Assembly: GCA_001510135.1 (NCBI GenBank)
Contig: LFER01000009.1
Span: 37,806 to 101,805 of the forward strand
Source of the DNA: Alphaproteobacteria bacterium casp-alpha6
GTDB taxonomy: Bacteria; Pseudomonadota; Alphaproteobacteria; Rhodobacterales; Rhodobacteraceae
Length of the DNA: 64,000 nucleotides
Reading direction: 5' to 3'
The notes beneath the pieces were generated by a model. That model saw nothing but the letters and a program-made list of their open reading frames with translations. It was not told the origin of the DNA and made no database searches. This document shows, piece after piece, positions 63,925 through 64,000 of this stretch; the stretch's first letter is position 1; each line of letters begins with the position of its first letter. The translations under genes were made by a program, and so were the position numbers.

Positions 63925-64000
63925 TTATCTGGTGAAACGCGAAACCATATCATTGTCTGCCTGAATGGCTTTGGAGGCCGCCGAAAACGCCTGCTGCGTA
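63925..64000 (-). CDS. C-terminal end of a flagellar rod/hook-family protein (window edge)
   Basis: The last 24 residues, 'QQAFSAASKAIQADNDMVSR', then FTR and a TAA stop. The pattern (A-x2-ANSKxIQxADEM-like) is that of the C-terminal D0 helix of flagellar axial proteins (FlgE, FlgF, FlgG or FlgK). The 5' part lies beyond the right edge. With FliA and the FlhG-like protein it marks the start of a flagellar cluster. Confidence 0.6.
   Translation of the reverse strand, partial: TQQAFSAASKAIQADNDMVSRFTR

Overview
The window looks like chromosomal DNA of a marine alphaproteobacterium of the Rhodobacteraceae (Roseobacter group). The basis is the set of clade-typical proteins and arrangements: a DnaE2-type OB domain behind a GTTC-N7-GTTC LexA box, hflK-hflC-DUF2065-degQ, pcm-tolC-PopZ-like, DUF2842, DUF6280 and DUF6476 proteins, a LolC/E-type permease with LolD, thyX, RpoH, and a BciA-type divinyl reductase. 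BciA suggests bacteriochlorophyll synthesis, so the organism may be an aerobic anoxygenic phototroph. A sigma-28 gene and a flagellar protein end at the right edge suggest motility. I saw no insertion sequence, prophage, integron or CRISPR array; the window reads as core genome with small accessory patches.

Layout. 1-2.3 kb: purD tail, a 2Fe-2S ferredoxin, an SOS-boxed stand-alone OB-fold gene that looks like the end of dnaE2, and a lipoprotein. 2.3-8.4 kb (minus strand): membrane protein quality control (hflKC, DUF2065, degQ), glutathione reductase and rpiA. 8.5-15.2 kb: GST, serine dehydratase, thiamine pyrophosphokinase, a 680-residue acidic protein, DUF2842 and purA. 15.2-16.9 kb: a compact cobalt-type nitrile hydratase operon. 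17-20.7 kb: secG, pyrG, DUF1330, TerB-like and PhnD-like genes. 20.7-27.6 kb: a long plus-strand operon joining a basic-amino-acid-type ABC importer to gamma-glutamylation genes (glutamine amidotransferase, PuuA-like ligase, PuuB-like oxidase), headed by a perfect 24-bp palindrome. 27.6-32 kb: the polyhydroxybutyrate cluster (phaR, phasin, phaC, divergent phaZ) with CTGC-N3-GCAG operator candidates in the two phaC-flanking gaps and a related dyad at phaR. 32-42.7 kb: rpoH, rluD, thyX, gloA, a MarR regulator, sdhE with an XRE regulator, an aspartate aminotransferase, a MATE exporter, and parE. 42.7-46.2 kb: a small decayed ORF, an alpha/beta hydrolase, a thioesterase, a cueR/DUF4396 pair sharing a textbook CueR promoter, and a class II tRNA-Tyr. 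46.3-54.7 kb: an Ldh-family dehydrogenase, a PTP-type phosphatase, two aminotransferases, lolCD, a glycosyltransferase, ygfZ and efp. 54.9-58 kb: DUF6280, PopZ-like, tolC and pcm. 58.8-62.3 kb: an acetylpolyamine amidohydrolase-like gene, an EamA transporter, a flavin-binding protein and bciA. 62.4-64 kb: fliA, a P-loop-less FlhG/MinD-like protein and the end of a flagellar axial protein gene.

Functional themes. Polyamine or diamine use appears twice (the puu-like operon and the acetylpolyamine hydrolase). Carbon storage is controlled by PhaR sites. Copper sensing drives an uncharacterised membrane protein. The least explained items are the SOS-regulated OB protein, the structured element between the MATE and parE genes, the frame-interrupted ORF at 43 kb, the unusual tRNA-Tyr core and the degenerate FlhG-like protein. 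All calls rest on reading the sequence; no database search was run.
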